The notes under the pieces were generated by a model, which did no database searches, had not been told where the DNA came from, and was given only the letters and a program-made list of their open reading frames with translations. Below, one piece after another: positions 1 through 10,917 of a stretch of DNA of 64,000 nt (positions within the stretch are counted from its first letter, which is position 1; the number at the start of each line of letters is the position of its first letter). Origin of the DNA: Streptomyces actinomycinicus. Lineage in GTDB: Bacteria; Actinomycetota; Actinomycetes; Streptomycetales; Streptomycetaceae. The stretch spans positions 496,001 to 560,000 of the forward strand of contig NZ_JAERRK010000003.1 of assembly GCF_016741775.1 (NCBI RefSeq), read 5' to 3'. Position numbers and translations under genes: made by a program.

Positions 1-1
1 C

Positions 2-580
2 TACGACTTCGACACCACCCTGCCCTGGTACGCGGACGGCTACCTGGACGCCCACTACGGCGAGGGGAAGCGCCAGGCCGAGGCCGCGCTGACCCGCTGC
101 GCGAAGGTGCCGGTGCTGCTGGCCCGGGTCGCCCACGTCCTGGCCGCGCAGGGCGACTTCACCGGCCGGCTCCAGTTCCACCTCGACCGTGTCACGGCCG
201 GACAGCCCGTCGTCGCCCACGCGGCGCCCGGCCGGACGTCGCTGGTACAGGCCGAGGAGGCCGCCGGCTTCCTCGCCTGGGCGGCCCAGTCCGACGCCAC
301 CGGAGCGGTCAACGTCGCCTCTCCGGACACCGCAGACGTCTACGACGTCTGCGCCGCCGTGGAGAGCGCCACCGGGTTCACGGCCGACGTGATCGAGAAG
401 GAAGACCCCGCCGGCGACCCCGGCCTGTCCCCGTTCTCCTGCCCGGCCGACTTCGGCATGGCGAACGACCGGGCGGCTGCCCTGGGTTACCGCTTCACCC
501 CGATCGCCCAGTGGCTTCCCGCGGTCGCCCGTGCCGCCGCGGCCGGCCCCACCGACACCCCCCACCCCAAGGAGCAGTGA
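2..580 (+). CDS. NAD-dependent epimerase/reductase (extended SDR family), 5' end missing
   Basis: The open frame runs in from the left edge, so the N-terminal Rossmann half is outside the window. The visible part has the catalytic YxxxK pair of short-chain dehydrogenases (YGEGK, codons at 56-70) followed by RQAE, as in extended SDR epimerases, dehydratases and reductases. A C-terminal substrate-binding part follows, with the phrase VNVASPDT. The stop overlaps the start of the next gene (TGATG), so the two are translationally coupled. It probably modifies a sugar or carbonyl substrate, but which one cannot be read. It may belong to the PKS-NRPS locus downstream or be an unrelated neighbour. 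Confidence 0.75.
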   Translation, partial: YDFDTTLPWYADGYLDAHYGEGKRQAEAALTRCAKVPVLLARVAHVLAAQGDFTGRLQFHLDRVTAGQPVVAHAAPGRTSLVQAEEAAGFLAWAAQSDATGAVNVASPDTADVYDVCAAVESATGFTADVIEKEDPAGDPGLSPFSCPADFGMANDRAAALGYRFTPIAQWLPAVARAAAAGPTDTPHPKEQ

Positions 581-876
581 TGTTCGACCTCATCGTCATC
601 GTCCGGGTCCCCGAGTCCGACGACATCGCGCCGGTGGCCGACGCCCTGGCCCGGATGCGACCCCTGTGTCTCACCGAGGACGGCTGCGTCAGCTGGGAGG
701 CGTACCAGTCGCAGGACGACCCGGGCCGCTTCGTCCTCGTCGAGCGCTGGGCGAGCCGCGCCCACTGGGAGGCGCACGACTCCGGCGACGCCATCCAGAA
801 GATCTACCTGCGGGAGATCATGCCGCGCATCGAGCGCGAGGTGCACCCGAGCAGCCCGGTGAGCAGCGCGCGGTAG
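580..876 (+). CDS. Antibiotic biosynthesis monooxygenase (ABM)-fold protein
   Basis: A 98-residue protein with the ABM ferredoxin-like pattern: an N-terminal beta strand (FDLIVIVRVP), a helix, then CVSWEAYQSQDDPGRFVLVERW and a terminal helix containing HDSGDAIQKIY. Members of this fold are cofactor-free oxygenases, cyclase-like proteins or small stress proteins, usually dimeric. The ATG at 580 overlaps the stop of the upstream SDR gene, which fixes the start and implies co-translation. The PKS gene begins 119 bases downstream on the same strand, so a tailoring role in that pathway is possible. No residue that proves catalysis is visible. Confidence 0.75.
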   Translation: MFDLIVIVRVPESDDIAPVADALARMRPLCLTEDGCVSWEAYQSQDDPGRFVLVERWASRAHWEAHDSGDAIQKIYLREIMPRIEREVHPSSPVSSAR

Positions 877-995
877 CCGGCGAGCGGCGCGCAGCGGCAG
901 ACGACAGGGCGCCGGGACGGGGGCCGCATACGGCGACGGCCCCCACCCCGTCGCGGGAACCACCGATTCGGCACGGACACTGGGGTGCATCAACG

Positions 996-3900
996 ATGGA
1001 AAATGCTGGTCACGGCAGGCGTGATCTCCCTTCGCACGCGGTCGCGGTCGTCGGGATCGGCTGCCGGTTCCCGCAGGCCGACGGACCGGGCGCGTTCTGG
1101 CGGCTGCTGCGCGGCGGCGGTGAGGCGATCACCGGCCGGCAGGGCGGCCGGGGCCCGGCGCGCGGCGGGTTCCTCGACCGGGTCGACGCCTTCGACCCCG
1201 ACTTCTTCGGCATCTCACAGCGTGAAGCCACGGCCATGGACCCGCAGCAGCGGCTGGCCCTCGAACTGGCCTGGGAGGCCCTCGAGGACGCCAGGACCCT
1301 GCCGGGCGGCCTCGCCGGCAGCCGGACGGGTGTGTTCCTCGGTGCGATCGCCGACGACTTCGCGACGCTGCTGCACCGCCTCGGTCCCGACGCGGTGACC
1401 GGGCACACGCTGACCGGACTGCAGCGCGGTGTGATCGCCAACCGGATCTCCTACGCGCTGGGCCTGAACGGGCCGAGTCTCGTGGTGGACTGCGGGCAGT
1501 CGTCTTCGCTGGCCGCCGTGCACCTGGCGTGCGCGAGCCTGCGGTCCGGCGAGTCCGACCTGGCCCTGGCCGGCGGTGTGAACCTGATCCTCGCCCCGGA
1601 GAGCACCCTGGCGCTGGAGCGGGCCGGGACCCTGTCGGCCGCGGGGCGCTGCTTCACCTTCGACGCCCGGGCCGACGGTTACGTCCGGGGCGAGGGCGGC
1701 GGGGTCGTCGTACTCAAACTCCTGGAAGCCGCCGTACGGGACGGCGACCGCATCCATGCCGTGATCCGCGGCAGTGCCCTGAACAACGACGGCGCGACCG
1801 CGACGCTGCCGACACCCGGCCGTGCGTCGCAGGAGCGGGTGCTTCTCGCCGCCTGTGCCGACGCGGGCGTCGAGCCGGGCGAGGTCCGGTACGTCGAGCT
1901 GCACGGGTCGGGGACCCGGGTCGGGGACCCGGTCGAGGCCGCCGCGCTCGGGGCGACGCTGGGCGCGGCCCGCACGGCGGAGGCACCGCTCCTGGTCGGT
2001 TCGGTGAAGACGAACATCGGTCATCTGGAGGGCGCGGCCGGCATCGCCGGGTTCATCAAGGCCGTCCTGTGCGTCGCCGCACGCGAACTCGTTCCGAGCC
2101 TGAACCACGCCGGTCCCGGTGACCGGATCCCGCTCGACGAACTCCGTCTGCGGGTGAACACCGAGACCCGGTCCTGGCCGGCGCCGGACGGGCTGCTGGT
2201 CGCCGGAGTCAGCTCGTTCGGGATCGGCGGCACCAACTGCCACGTCGTCCTCTCGGACTGGCAGGACGCGGAGATCGCCGGCGGTGCGGGTGAAGCCGGG
2301 TTGTTCTCCCGGGGCGTGGAGTGTGCTGGTGGTGCGGGTGGAGGCGGGGCGCTGCCCTGGATTCTGTCGGGGCGTGACGAACCCGCGCTGCGGGACCAGG
2401 CCGCCCGGCTGCGCGCCCACGTCCAGGCGCGTCCCGGACTCGGTGTGGCCTCGGTGGCCCGGTCGCTGGCCGTCACGCGCACCACTTTCGAACACCGTGC
2501 CGTCGTAGTCGCGGACGACCGGGACGGCCTCCTCGCCGGACTCGCCGCACGGTCGGCCGGGCAGCCGTCGGCGGCCGTGGTGGAGGGCCGGCACGAAGGG
2601 CCGCCGGTCCAGCCGGTCTTCGTCTTCCCCGGCCAGGGCTCGCAGTGGACGGGCATGGCGGCGGAGCTGCTCGACACCTCCCCTGTCTTCGCCGGGCGGA
2701 TCGGCGACTGCGCCGACGCGCTGCGCCCGCACGTCGACTGGTCGCTGCCCGATGTCCTGCGCGGTGTCCCCGGTGCGCCGCCGCTGGAGACCGACGAGGT
2801 GATCCAGCCCGCGCTGTGGGCGGTGATGGTGTCACTGGCCGCGCTGTGGCGCTCGGCCGGGGTCGAGCCCGCCGCCGTGGTGGCCCACTCGCAGGGCGAG
2901 ATCGCCGCCGCCACCGCCACGGGCGCCCTCTCGCTCGAGGACGGCGCGCGGATCGTGGCCCTGCGCAGCAGCGTGCTGAACCGGATCGCGGGCCGCGGCG
3001 GACTGCTGTCGGTGGAACTACCGGCCGGACAGGTGCGGCGGGACCTCGCGACGGTGGCGGACTCGCTGTCGGTCGCGGCGGTCAACGGCCCCGCGCACAC
3101 GGTGGTCGCGGGTCCGGGCGCCGCGCTCGAGGCGCTCGCCGCCCACTACGGGCAGGCCGTGCGGACCCGGCGTCTCCGGATCGACTACGCCTCGCACAGC
3201 GCGGGGGTCGAGGAACTGCGAGAGGAGCTGCTCACCGCCTTCGCGGGGATCACCCCGCGCTCCGTCGACGTGCCGTTCCACTCGACCGTCACCGCCGGAC
3301 CGTTCGACACCGCCGGGCTGGACGCCGGCTACTGGTTCCGCAACCTGCGCGAGCCGGTGCGGTTCCACCCGGCCGTCGAGGAGCTGCTGAACTCGGGCCA
3401 CTCGACGTTCCTCGAGGTCAGCCCCCATCCGGTGCTGACGATGGGCATCCGGCAGACGATCGAGAGCCGCGGCGGTGACGGCACCGCGCTGAGCACGCTG
3501 CGGCGCGGCCACGGCGACCGCCGGCGGTTCCTCACGGCGGCGGCCGAGGCCTTCGTGCACGGCGTCGCGGTGGACTGGGCGGCGCTGCTGCCCGGCCACG
3601 CACCGCTGACCGACCTGCCGACGTACCCGTTCCAACGCCGCTCCTGCTGGCCGCCCGGGATGCCCGGAGCCCCCGAGCAGCACCCTGACACGACATCAAC
3701 CCCGCCCCCACCCGAGACCACGACCCCCGCCCCGGCCCCCACCCTGACCCAGGCCGAGACCCCGCCCCCGTCCGAGACCACGGCCTCCGCCCCGGCCCCC
3801 GCCCCGACTCCGTCCGAGACCCCGATCCCGGCCCTGGGCGCCGCCATGACTCCGACCCCGGCCCCGCCCGAGACTGCGGCCCCCACCCCCGCCCCGGCCT

Positions 3901-6900
3901 CCACCGCGGCCCCCACCCCCGCCCCGGCCTCCACCGCGGCCCCCACCCCCGCCCCGGCCTCCACCGCGGCTTCCGCCCCCGCCGCGGCCTCCACCGCGGC
4001 TTCCGCCCCCGCCGCGGGTCGGGGAGCGGTGCTGGAGTTGGTGCGGAGTCACACGGCGGTCGTGCTGGGCGTCGGGGCGGCCGGCGACGTCCGGCCCGGC
4101 CGGACCTTCCGCGAGATGGGCCTGGACTCGGCCATGACCCTCGAATTGCGCGACCGGCTGTCGGCCGCCACGGGTCTGAACCTGGAGAGCACCCTCCTGT
4201 ACGACCGTCCGAGCCCGGCCGCCCTGGCCGCCGCGATCGCCGAACTCCAGGCGGGCATGGCCACCGGCGGCTCCCCGACGGCCGTGCGGGAGCCTGCGCG
4301 GCCCGACGACGCCGACGACGCCGCCGACGACGCCGACGACGACCCCGTGGTCATCGTCGGCATGGCCTGCCGGTACCCCGGCGGAGTGCGCTCGCCCGAG
4401 GACCTGTGGCGCCTGGTCGACAGCCGAACCGACGCCACCGGTGACTTCCCCGACGACCGCGGCTGGGACCTGGCGACGCTCCACCACCCGGATCCGGAAC
4501 GGACCGGCACCTCCTACGTCCGCCGCGGCGGCTTCGTGCGGGACGTGACGGACTTCGACGCGGAGTTCTTCGGGATCAGCCCACGCGAATCCCTCGCCAT
4601 GGACCCGCAGCAACGGCTCCTCCTGGAAGTCGCATGGGAGGCGCTGGAGCACGCTGGGATCGACCCGGTCACCCTGGAGGGCAGCCGGACCGGCGTGTTC
4701 GCCGGGGCGATGCACTCCGGCTACGGGCCGACCATGGAGGCCGCCGGACACGGCGTCGCCGGACACCTGCTGACCGGCACCAGCGCGAGCGTCATCTCCG
4801 GGCGGATCGCCTACGTCCTCGGCCTGAACGGGCCCGCGCTGACCGTCGACACCGCCTGCTCGGCCTCGCTCGTCGCGCTGCACCAGGCGGTGCGGTCCGT
4901 GCGGGCCGGAGAATGCTCCCTCGCCCTGGCCGGCGGGGTCACGGTCATGGCGACCCCGGGCATGTTCGTGGAACTCTCCCGGCAGCGGGTGCTGGCCGCC
5001 GACGGCCGCTGCAAGGCCTTCTCCGCCCAGGCGGACGGCACCGGATGGGGCGAGGGCGCGGGCATGCTCGTCGTCGAACGGCTCTCGGACGCCCGCCGCC
5101 ACGGCCACGGCGTACTGGCGGTCGTCGCCGGCAGCGCCATCAACTCCGACGGCGCCTCCAACGGGCTGTCCGCGCCGAGCGGTCAGGCCCAGCAGCGCGT
5201 CATCGCGGACGCACTCGCCGACGCCGGGCTCACCCCGCGGCAGGTCGACGCCGTGGAGGCGCACGGGACGGGCACCGCACTCGGCGACCCGATCGAGGCG
5301 GGCGCCCTGCTGGCCGCCTACGGGCAGGACCGGGACCGGCCGCTGTGGCTGGGGTCCCTCAAGTCCAACATCGGACACGCGCAGGCTGCGGCGGGCGTCG
5401 GCGGCGTCATCAAGATGGTCCAGGCCATCCGCTACGCGACCCTGCCCGCCACGCTGCACGCCGACGAGCCGTCCCCGCACGTGGACTGGGCGGCCGGGTC
5501 GGTGGCCCTGCTGCAGGAGGCACGTCCCTGGCCGCGAACCGGCGAGCCCCGGCGTGGTGGCGTCTCCTCGTTCGGGATCAGCGGCACCAACGCGCACGTG
5601 ATCCTCGCGGAGCCGCCGGCCGGGACCGGACCCGCGGAGGAGCCGGTACGGCCGCCCGTGGTGCCGGTCGTCCTGTCGGCCCGTTGCCCCGAGGCGCTGC
5701 GGGAACGGGCCCGGGCACTGGCCGCCGGACCACTCGACCCGGTCGTCGCGGCACCGGCCCTGACCGCCAGGGCGTCCCTCGACGAGCGGGCCGTGGTGAT
5801 CGCCCGGGACGGGCAGGAGGCCGGCCGGGCCCTGGACGCGCTGTCCCGTACCGAGGACGCCCCCGACGTCGTCACCGGCCGCGCGGGCGAACCCGGCCGG
5901 ACCGTTCTGGTCTTCCCCGGACAGGGCGGCCAGTGGCGGGGCATGGCATCGGCGCTCGCCGCCGAGAGCCCCGTCTTCGCCGCCCGCCTGGCCGAGTGCG
6001 AGCGCGCGCTCGCGCCCCACATCGACTGGTCGCTGGCCGACGTCCTCGACGGGGCGCCCCTGCTCGACCGGATCGACGTCGTACAGCCCGCCCTGTGGGC
6101 CGTGATGGTGTCGCTGGCCGAGCTGTGGCGGTACGCCGGGGTCGTCCCGGACGCCGTGGTCGGCCACTCCCAGGGCGAGATCGCCGCCGCCGTCGTGGCC
6201 GGGGCGCTCTCCCTCGACGACGGCGCCCGTGCCATCGCGTCGCGCAGCAGGATGGCCCTCGACCTGATGGGCACGGGGGCGATGGCCGTGATCCCGCTCC
6301 CCGCGGAGCGGATACGGGAACGGCTCGGCACGCTGAGCGTCGCCGCGGTGAACGGACCGGCCACCACCGTCGTGGCCGGCGCAGCGGACACGATCGCCGA
6401 ACTCGTCGCCGCCTACCAGGCCGAGGGCGTCAACGCCCGCGTGGTCCCGGCCGCCTTCGCCTCGCACTCCCCGTCCGTCGAACCCCTCCGCGAGCGGATA
6501 CTGGCCGGGCTGGCATCCCTGACCCCGCGCGCCGGCGCGATACCGCTGATGTCCTCGGTGACCGCCGACTGGCAGGACGGCGGCGAACTGGACGCCTCCT
6601 ACTGGTACCGGAACCTGCGGCACACGGTGCGCTTCCAGGAGGCGGTCGAAGCGCTCGTCGCGTCCGGCCACACCACGTTCGTCGAGGTCGGCCCGCATCC
6701 GGTGCTGACCGGCAGCATCGGCCAGATCCTCGAGGGAATCGGCGCCGACGGGATCGTGACCGGCTCCCTGCGCCGCGACGAGGGAGGCCTGCGGCGGTTC
6801 CTCACCTCCGCCGCCGAGGCATACGTACGGGGCCTGCCCCTCGCGTGGGACCGGCTCACCGGCACGGCCACCGGCCATGTCGACCTGCCCACGTACCCCT

Positions 6901-9900
6901 TCCGCCGGCAGCGCTACTGGCTCACGGGCACGGCCGGGCCGTCCGGCACGGCCGACCTCGGCCAGGCCCCGGCCGGGCACCCCCTGCTCGGCGCGGCCGT
7001 CGATCTCGGCGACGGCGAGACGGTCTTCACCGGGCGGCTCTCCACCCGTACCCACCCCTGGCTGGCCGACCACGCCCTCTCGGGGACGGTCGTCGTACCT
7101 GGCACCGCGTTCCTGGAGATCGCACTGCACGCGGGTACGAAGGCCGGTACGGCACGGATCGAGGAACTGACGGTCTCCACGCCGATGGAACTCCCGGAGG
7201 ACGGCGCCGTCGACCTGCGCGTCCGGGTCTCGGGCGAGGACGGCAACGGGCAGCGGACCTGCCGGATATCGGGCCGGGCGACCGGCGGGGAGTGGATCGA
7301 GCACGCCACCGGCACCCTCGGCCCCGACCCGGCCCCGGCCGCCGCGCCCCGGCCGCCGGCCGCCCTGACGCCGGCTGCCCGGCCGCCGGCCGGCCTTCTG
7401 CCGGCCGGCCCGACGCCAGCTGCCTCGGACCGGCTGTCGGCCGACGTGGTGCCGGCCGCCCCGGTCCGGTCGTCGGCCGATGCCGGGCCGGTCCCCTCGG
7501 ACTGGCCGCCGGCCGGCGCGACGCCGGTGTCGCCGGCCCGCACGTACGAGGACCTCGGTCTGCACGGATACGAGCACGGGCCGGTGTTCCAGGGGCTGCG
7601 CGCCGCCTGGCGACGCGACTCCGAGCAGTTCACCGAGGCCGCCCTGCCCGAACCGGAGGCCGCGAACGCCGGGGCCTACCACCTGCACCCCGCCCTGCTC
7701 GACGCGTCCCTGCACGGTCTGATCGCCGACGCCAGCGGCCGTGGCGGGCAGCGCGTGCAGCCGCTGCGCTGGCGCGGCGTGTCCCTTTCCGGCACGGGCG
7801 GCCGGGCAGCCCTGCGCCTGCACGCGGCGCCCGCCGTGGACGGAGGTCTCGCCCTGACCCTGCTCGACTCCTCGGGAGCCCCGGCGGGGCTCGTCGAGTC
7901 GCTGGAGCTGTGCCCGGTCGGGGCGGGCCGCCCGGCCGATCCCGCGGTCGCGGCACGCGGTTCCCTGTTCGCGCTGGACTGGGAACCACTGTCCGAGCCG
8001 CCGACTGGAGCGCTGACCGGATCGCCGGCCGGGGCGCCGACCGGATCGCCGGCCGGACAGGTGCCCGTGCCGTGGGACGCCTTCCGCCCGGACACGCTGC
8101 TCACGGCGGCCGAGGCACCCACGCACACCGTCGTCTCCGACCCCACCGTTGTCTCCGACCCCGCCGTCGTCTCCGACCCCGCCGTCGTCTCTGGTCCTGC
8201 CGTCGTCTCTGGTCCTGCCGTCGTCTCCGGCCCCGCCGTCGTCTTCTGCCCGGCCGGTGAGGACGGAACCGATGCGGCGACGGCGGCCAGGAGCGCGGTC
8301 TGCCGGACCCGGGACCTGCTCGGCCGGTGGCTCGCCGAGGACCGGCTCGCCGGGACCCGGCTGGTGCTGGTGACCCGCGGAGCCGTTGCCGTACGGCCCG
8401 GCGAGACCGTCCGGGACCTTGCCCAGGCGGCGGTCTGGGGCCTGGTGCGGACGGCACAGGTCGAGCACCCGGGCCGGTTCGCCCTGGTCGACCTCGCCCC
8501 CGACGCCCCCGACACCACCGAGGTGCCGGCCGCGGCACTGGCGTCGGACGAGAACCAGGCGGCGGTGCGTGGCGGTACCGTCCTGGTGCCCCGCCTCGTG
8601 CCCGCGGTGGGCGACCCGGCGCTCCGGGTCCCCGAGGACGCGACCGCCTGGCGCCTGGACATCCCCGAACGCGGCACCCTCAGCGCCCTGGAGATCCGGC
8701 CCTGCCACGAGGCCGCCGCCGCACCCGGCCCCGGCCGGGTCCGGATCGCGGTGCGCGCCGCCGGCCTGAACTTCCACGACGTCCTGGGCGCCCTCGACAT
8801 GCACCCGGGCGATCCCGGACCGCTCGGCCTGGAAGGCGCCGGCGTGGTCACCGCGACCGGACCCGGTGTCACCGGCCTGGCCGTCGGCGACCGGGTGATG
8901 GGCCTGTTCCCCGCCGCGTTCGGCACCGTGGCCCACGCCGACCACCGCACCCTCGTCAAGATCCCCGACGGCTGGTCGTACACCCGGGCCGCCGCCGTAC
9001 CGGTCGCCCACATGACCGCCCTGCACGCGCTGACCGAGCTGGGCGGCGTCCGCCCGGGCGACCCCGTCCTGGTCCACGCCGGGGCGGGCGGCGTCGGCAT
9101 GGCCGCCGTCCAGCTGGCCCGGTACCTGGGCGCGGAGGTCTACGCGACCGCGAGTCCCGCCAAGTGGCCCACACTGCGTGCCCTCGGCATCGACGACGCC
9201 CACCTCGCCTCGTCCCGCGAGCCCGGCTTCGGGAACCGTTTCGGCGCGGACGGCCGGCGCATGGCGCTCGTCCTGAACTCGCTGACCGGTGAACTCGTCG
9301 ACGAGTCGCTGCGGCTGCTGCGTCCCGGCGGGCTCCTCGTCGAACTGGGCAGGACCGACCCGCGCGATCCGGCCGAGGTGGCCGCCGTCCGTCCCGGCGC
9401 CCGCTACCAGGCGTCCAACCTCCTCCAGTTGCCGCCCGAGCACCTCGCCCGCCTCCTGAACCGCGTGGTCGAGCTGTTCGCCGAGGGTGCGTTCGGCTGG
9501 CCCGCCGTCACCGACCTGGACGTCCGGCACGCACCCGAAGCCTTCGGGCTGCTGCGCCAGGGAACCCACGTCGGCAAGGTCGTGCTCACCGTCCCGCCGC
9601 TCCTCGACCCGGACGGAACCGTCCTGATCACCGGCGGCACCGGCGCCATCGGCCGGGCCCTCGCCCGGCACCTGGTCACCGAACACGGCGCACGACGGCT
9701 GCTGCTGGCCGGACGCCGCGGCGGTGACGCGCCCGGATCGGCCGCGCTGGCGTCCGAACTGCACGGGCTCGGCGCCGAGGTGAGCTTCGCTGCCGTGGAC
9801 GTGGCCGACCGGGACGCCGTCGCCGCGATGATCGACGACGTCCCCACCCGGCATCCTCTGACCGCCGTGATCCACGCCGCGGGCGTGGTCGACGACGCAC

Positions 9901-10892
9901 CCGTCACCTCGCTCACCGCCGGACAGATCGACCGGGTCATGCGTGCGAAGGCCGACGGCGCCTGGCACCTGCACGAGCTGACCGCGGGCCACCCGCTCAC
10001 CGCGTTCGTCCTGGTCTCCTCGGTCATGGGCACGCTCGGCGGCGCCGGGCAGGGCGGCTACACCGCCGCCAACGCGTTCCTCGACGCGCTCGCCCGGCAC
10101 CGCCGCGCGCAGGGACTGCCCGCCCTCGCGCTGGCCTGGGGCCTGTGGGACGACCCGGACGGCATGATCGGCGGCCTCACCGCAGCCGACCGCGCCCGCT
10201 TCGCCCGGGCCGGCCTCGTGGAGATCGCCCCCGAGCACGGCCTGGCCCTGCTCGAGGCGGCATTGCCGTCACCGCACGCCGTCCTGGTGCCCGCCCGGCT
10301 CGACCGGGAGGCCCTGCGCGACCTCGGCACGGACCTCCCGCCGGTCCTCCGCGAGGTCGTGGCGGCCGCAGGAACGGGTCGGCCCGGAAACGTCCACGGA
10401 CAGCGCACGCACCGGCCGCTGCGCGAGGAACTCACCGGGCGGAGCGCCGGTGAACGCGCCTCGATCCTGGCCGACCTGATCCGGACCCACATGGCGGCCG
10501 TACTGGGCTCCCGGCCCGAGGCGATCCCTGACGACAGGCCGTTCGGCGAGCTGGGGTTCGACTCGCTCACCTCGGTCGAGTTCCGCAACCGCCTCAACAC
10601 GGCGACGGGCCTCAAACTCCCCCTCACCCTGCTGTTCGAGGCACCGGTGCTGCCCGAGCTGGTCACCGTCCTGGACACCGGACTCGTACCGCCCGAGGAG
10701 GCACCGGCCGCCCCGGAGCCCCCCTTCGGGGTCGCCCCGGAACCCTCCTTCGGGGACGCCCCGGAACCCCCCTTCGGGGACGCCCCGGAGACCTCCTTCC
10801 GGGACATCGAGGCGGACGTGACGGCGCTCGTCGAGGCCGCGACCGCCGAGGAACTGCTCGACTTCATCGACCGCGAGCTCTCGGGCTCCTGA
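996..10892 (+). CDS. Type I modular polyketide synthase: KSQ-AT-ACP loading module plus KS-AT-DH-ER-KR-ACP extension module
   Basis: About 3298 residues. Loading KS (about 10-420) has Gln168 where the active Cys should be (DCGQSSSL), marking a KSQ decarboxylase. AT1 (about 540-850) has Ser632 in AHSQG and YASH at 731-734, read as methylmalonyl-CoA. ACP1 carries Ser1045. Extension KS (about 1115-1535) has Cys1288 in DTACSAS. AT2 has Ser1725 in GHSQG and FASH at 1821-1824. DH has His2026 in HxxxGxxxxP and Asp2236. ER has the nucleotide motif [10 protein letters not shown] at 2694. KR has TGGTGAIG at 2879, Tyr3022 and a VDD motif (B-type). ACP2 carries Ser3190. A C-terminal docking helix ends in [11 protein letters not shown]. 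Predicted output is a fully reduced diketide. A Pro/Ala/Thr linker (about 890-1005) contains a 30-bp DNA repeat. The start is the ATG just before the KS; its ribosome site is weak. Only 25 bases separate the stop from the next megasynthase. Confidence 0.95.
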   Translation: MENAGHGRRDLPSHAVAVVGIGCRFPQADGPGAFWRLLRGGGEAITGRQGGRGPARGGFLDRVDAFDPDFFGISQREATAMDPQQRLALELAWEALEDARTLPGGLAGSRTGVFLGAIADDFATLLHRLGPDAVTGHTLTGLQRGVIANRISYALGLNGPSLVVDCGQSSSLAAVHLACASLRSGESDLALAGGVNLILAPESTLALERAGTLSAAGRCFTFDARADGYVRGEGGGVVVLKLLEAAVRDGDRIHAVIRGSALNNDGATATLPTPGRASQERVLLAACADAGVEPGEVRYVELHGSGTRVGDPVEAAALGATLGAARTAEAPLLVGSVKTNIGHLEGAAGIAGFIKAVLCVAARELVPSLNHAGPGDRIPLDELRLRVNTETRSWPAPDGLLVAGVSSFGIGGTNCHVVLSDWQDAEIAGGAGEAGLFSRGVECAGGAGGGGALPWILSGRDEPALRDQAARLRAHVQARPGLGVASVARSLAVTRTTFEHRAVVVADDRDGLLAGLAARSAGQPSAAVVEGRHEGPPVQPVFVFPGQGSQWTGMAAELLDTSPVFAGRIGDCADALRPHVDWSLPDVLRGVPGAPPLETDEVIQPALWAVMVSLAALWRSAGVEPAAVVAHSQGEIAAATATGALSLEDGARIVALRSSVLNRIAGRGGLLSVELPAGQVRRDLATVADSLSVAAVNGPAHTVVAGPGAALEALAAHYGQAVRTRRLRIDYASHSAGVEELREELLTAFAGITPRSVDVPFHSTVTAGPFDTAGLDAGYWFRNLREPVRFHPAVEELLNSGHSTFLEVSPHPVLTMGIRQTIESRGGDGTALSTLRRGHGDRRRFLTAAAEAFVHGVAVDWAALLPGHAPLTDLPTYPFQRRSCWPPGMPGAPEQHPDTTSTPPPPETTTPAPAPTLTQAETPPPSETTASAPAPAPTPSETPIPALGAAMTPTPAPPETAAPTPAPASTAAPTPAPASTAAPTPAPASTAASAPAAASTAASAPAAGRGAVLELVRSHTAVVLGVGAAGDVRPGRTFREMGLDSAMTLELRDRLSAATGLNLESTLLYDRPSPAALAAAIAELQAGMATGGSPTAVREPARPDDADDAADDADDDPVVIVGMACRYPGGVRSPEDLWRLVDSRTDATGDFPDDRGWDLATLHHPDPERTGTSYVRRGGFVRDVTDFDAEFFGISPRESLAMDPQQRLLLEVAWEALEHAGIDPVTLEGSRTGVFAGAMHSGYGPTMEAAGHGVAGHLLTGTSASVISGRIAYVLGLNGPALTVDTACSASLVALHQAVRSVRAGECSLALAGGVTVMATPGMFVELSRQRVLAADGRCKAFSAQADGTGWGEGAGMLVVERLSDARRHGHGVLAVVAGSAINSDGASNGLSAPSGQAQQRVIADALADAGLTPRQVDAVEAHGTGTALGDPIEAGALLAAYGQDRDRPLWLGSLKSNIGHAQAAAGVGGVIKMVQAIRYATLPATLHADEPSPHVDWAAGSVALLQEARPWPRTGEPRRGGVSSFGISGTNAHVILAEPPAGTGPAEEPVRPPVVPVVLSARCPEALRERARALAAGPLDPVVAAPALTARASLDERAVVIARDGQEAGRALDALSRTEDAPDVVTGRAGEPGRTVLVFPGQGGQWRGMASALAAESPVFAARLAECERALAPHIDWSLADVLDGAPLLDRIDVVQPALWAVMVSLAELWRYAGVVPDAVVGHSQGEIAAAVVAGALSLDDGARAIASRSRMALDLMGTGAMAVIPLPAERIRERLGTLSVAAVNGPATTVVAGAADTIAELVAAYQAEGVNARVVPAAFASHSPSVEPLRERILAGLASLTPRAGAIPLMSSVTADWQDGGELDASYWYRNLRHTVRFQEAVEALVASGHTTFVEVGPHPVLTGSIGQILEGIGADGIVTGSLRRDEGGLRRFLTSAAEAYVRGLPLAWDRLTGTATGHVDLPTYPFRRQRYWLTGTAGPSGTADLGQAPAGHPLLGAAVDLGDGETVFTGRLSTRTHPWLADHALSGTVVVPGTAFLEIALHAGTKAGTARIEELTVSTPMELPEDGAVDLRVRVSGEDGNGQRTCRISGRATGGEWIEHATGTLGPDPAPAAAPRPPAALTPAARPPAGLLPAGPTPAASDRLSADVVPAAPVRSSADAGPVPSDWPPAGATPVSPARTYEDLGLHGYEHGPVFQGLRAAWRRDSEQFTEAALPEPEAANAGAYHLHPALLDASLHGLIADASGRGGQRVQPLRWRGVSLSGTGGRAALRLHAAPAVDGGLALTLLDSSGAPAGLVESLELCPVGAGRPADPAVAARGSLFALDWEPLSEPPTGALTGSPAGAPTGSPAGQVPVPWDAFRPDTLLTAAEAPTHTVVSDPTVVSDPAVVSDPAVVSGPAVVSGPAVVSGPAVVFCPAGEDGTDAATAARSAVCRTRDLLGRWLAEDRLAGTRLVLVTRGAVAVRPGETVRDLAQAAVWGLVRTAQVEHPGRFALVDLAPDAPDTTEVPAAALASDENQAAVRGGTVLVPRLVPAVGDPALRVPEDATAWRLDIPERGTLSALEIRPCHEAAAAPGPGRVRIAVRAAGLNFHDVLGALDMHPGDPGPLGLEGAGVVTATGPGVTGLAVGDRVMGLFPAAFGTVAHADHRTLVKIPDGWSYTRAAAVPVAHMTALHALTELGGVRPGDPVLVHAGAGGVGMAAVQLARYLGAEVYATASPAKWPTLRALGIDDAHLASSREPGFGNRFGADGRRMALVLNSLTGELVDESLRLLRPGGLLVELGRTDPRDPAEVAAVRPGARYQASNLLQLPPEHLARLLNRVVELFAEGAFGWPAVTDLDVRHAPEAFGLLRQGTHVGKVVLTVPPLLDPDGTVLITGGTGAIGRALARHLVTEHGARRLLLAGRRGGDAPGSAALASELHGLGAEVSFAAVDVADRDAVAAMIDDVPTRHPLTAVIHAAGVVDDAPVTSLTAGQIDRVMRAKADGAWHLHELTAGHPLTAFVLVSSVMGTLGGAGQGGYTAANAFLDALARHRRAQGLPALALAWGLWDDPDGMIGGLTAADRARFARAGLVEIAPEHGLALLEAALPSPHAVLVPARLDREALRDLGTDLPPVLREVVAAAGTGRPGNVHGQRTHRPLREELTGRSAGERASILADLIRTHMAAVLGSRPEAIPDDRPFGELGFDSLTSVEFRNRLNTATGLKLPLTLLFEAPVLPELVTVLDTGLVPPEEAPAAPEPPFGVAPEPSFGDAPEPPFGDAPETSFRDIEADVTALVEAATAEELLDFIDRELSGS
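3881..4018 (+). repeat. 30-bp tandem repeat in the PKS inter-domain linker
   Basis: Three near-identical 30-base units (from 3881, 3911 and 3941) are followed by one diverged and one partial unit. Each encodes ten residues of the type [10 protein letters not shown] in the flexible linker between AT1 and ACP1. Being a multiple of three, copy-number change keeps the frame. Confidence 0.9.
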
Positions 10893-10917
10893 CCCGCCTA
10901 CGGAGGAACGATCCGTC

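Noticed and set aside
531..995. An upstream extension of the first PKS frame
   Set aside because: It overlaps the SDR and ABM genes and encodes Arg/Pro-rich sequence; the KS begins just after the ATG at 996.
3696..10238. A 2180-codon open frame on the minus strand opposite the PKS
   Set aside because: It is a product of the GC-biased codon structure of the PKS; its translation is rich in Arg/Gly repeats and shows no domain, while the plus strand has every PKS motif.
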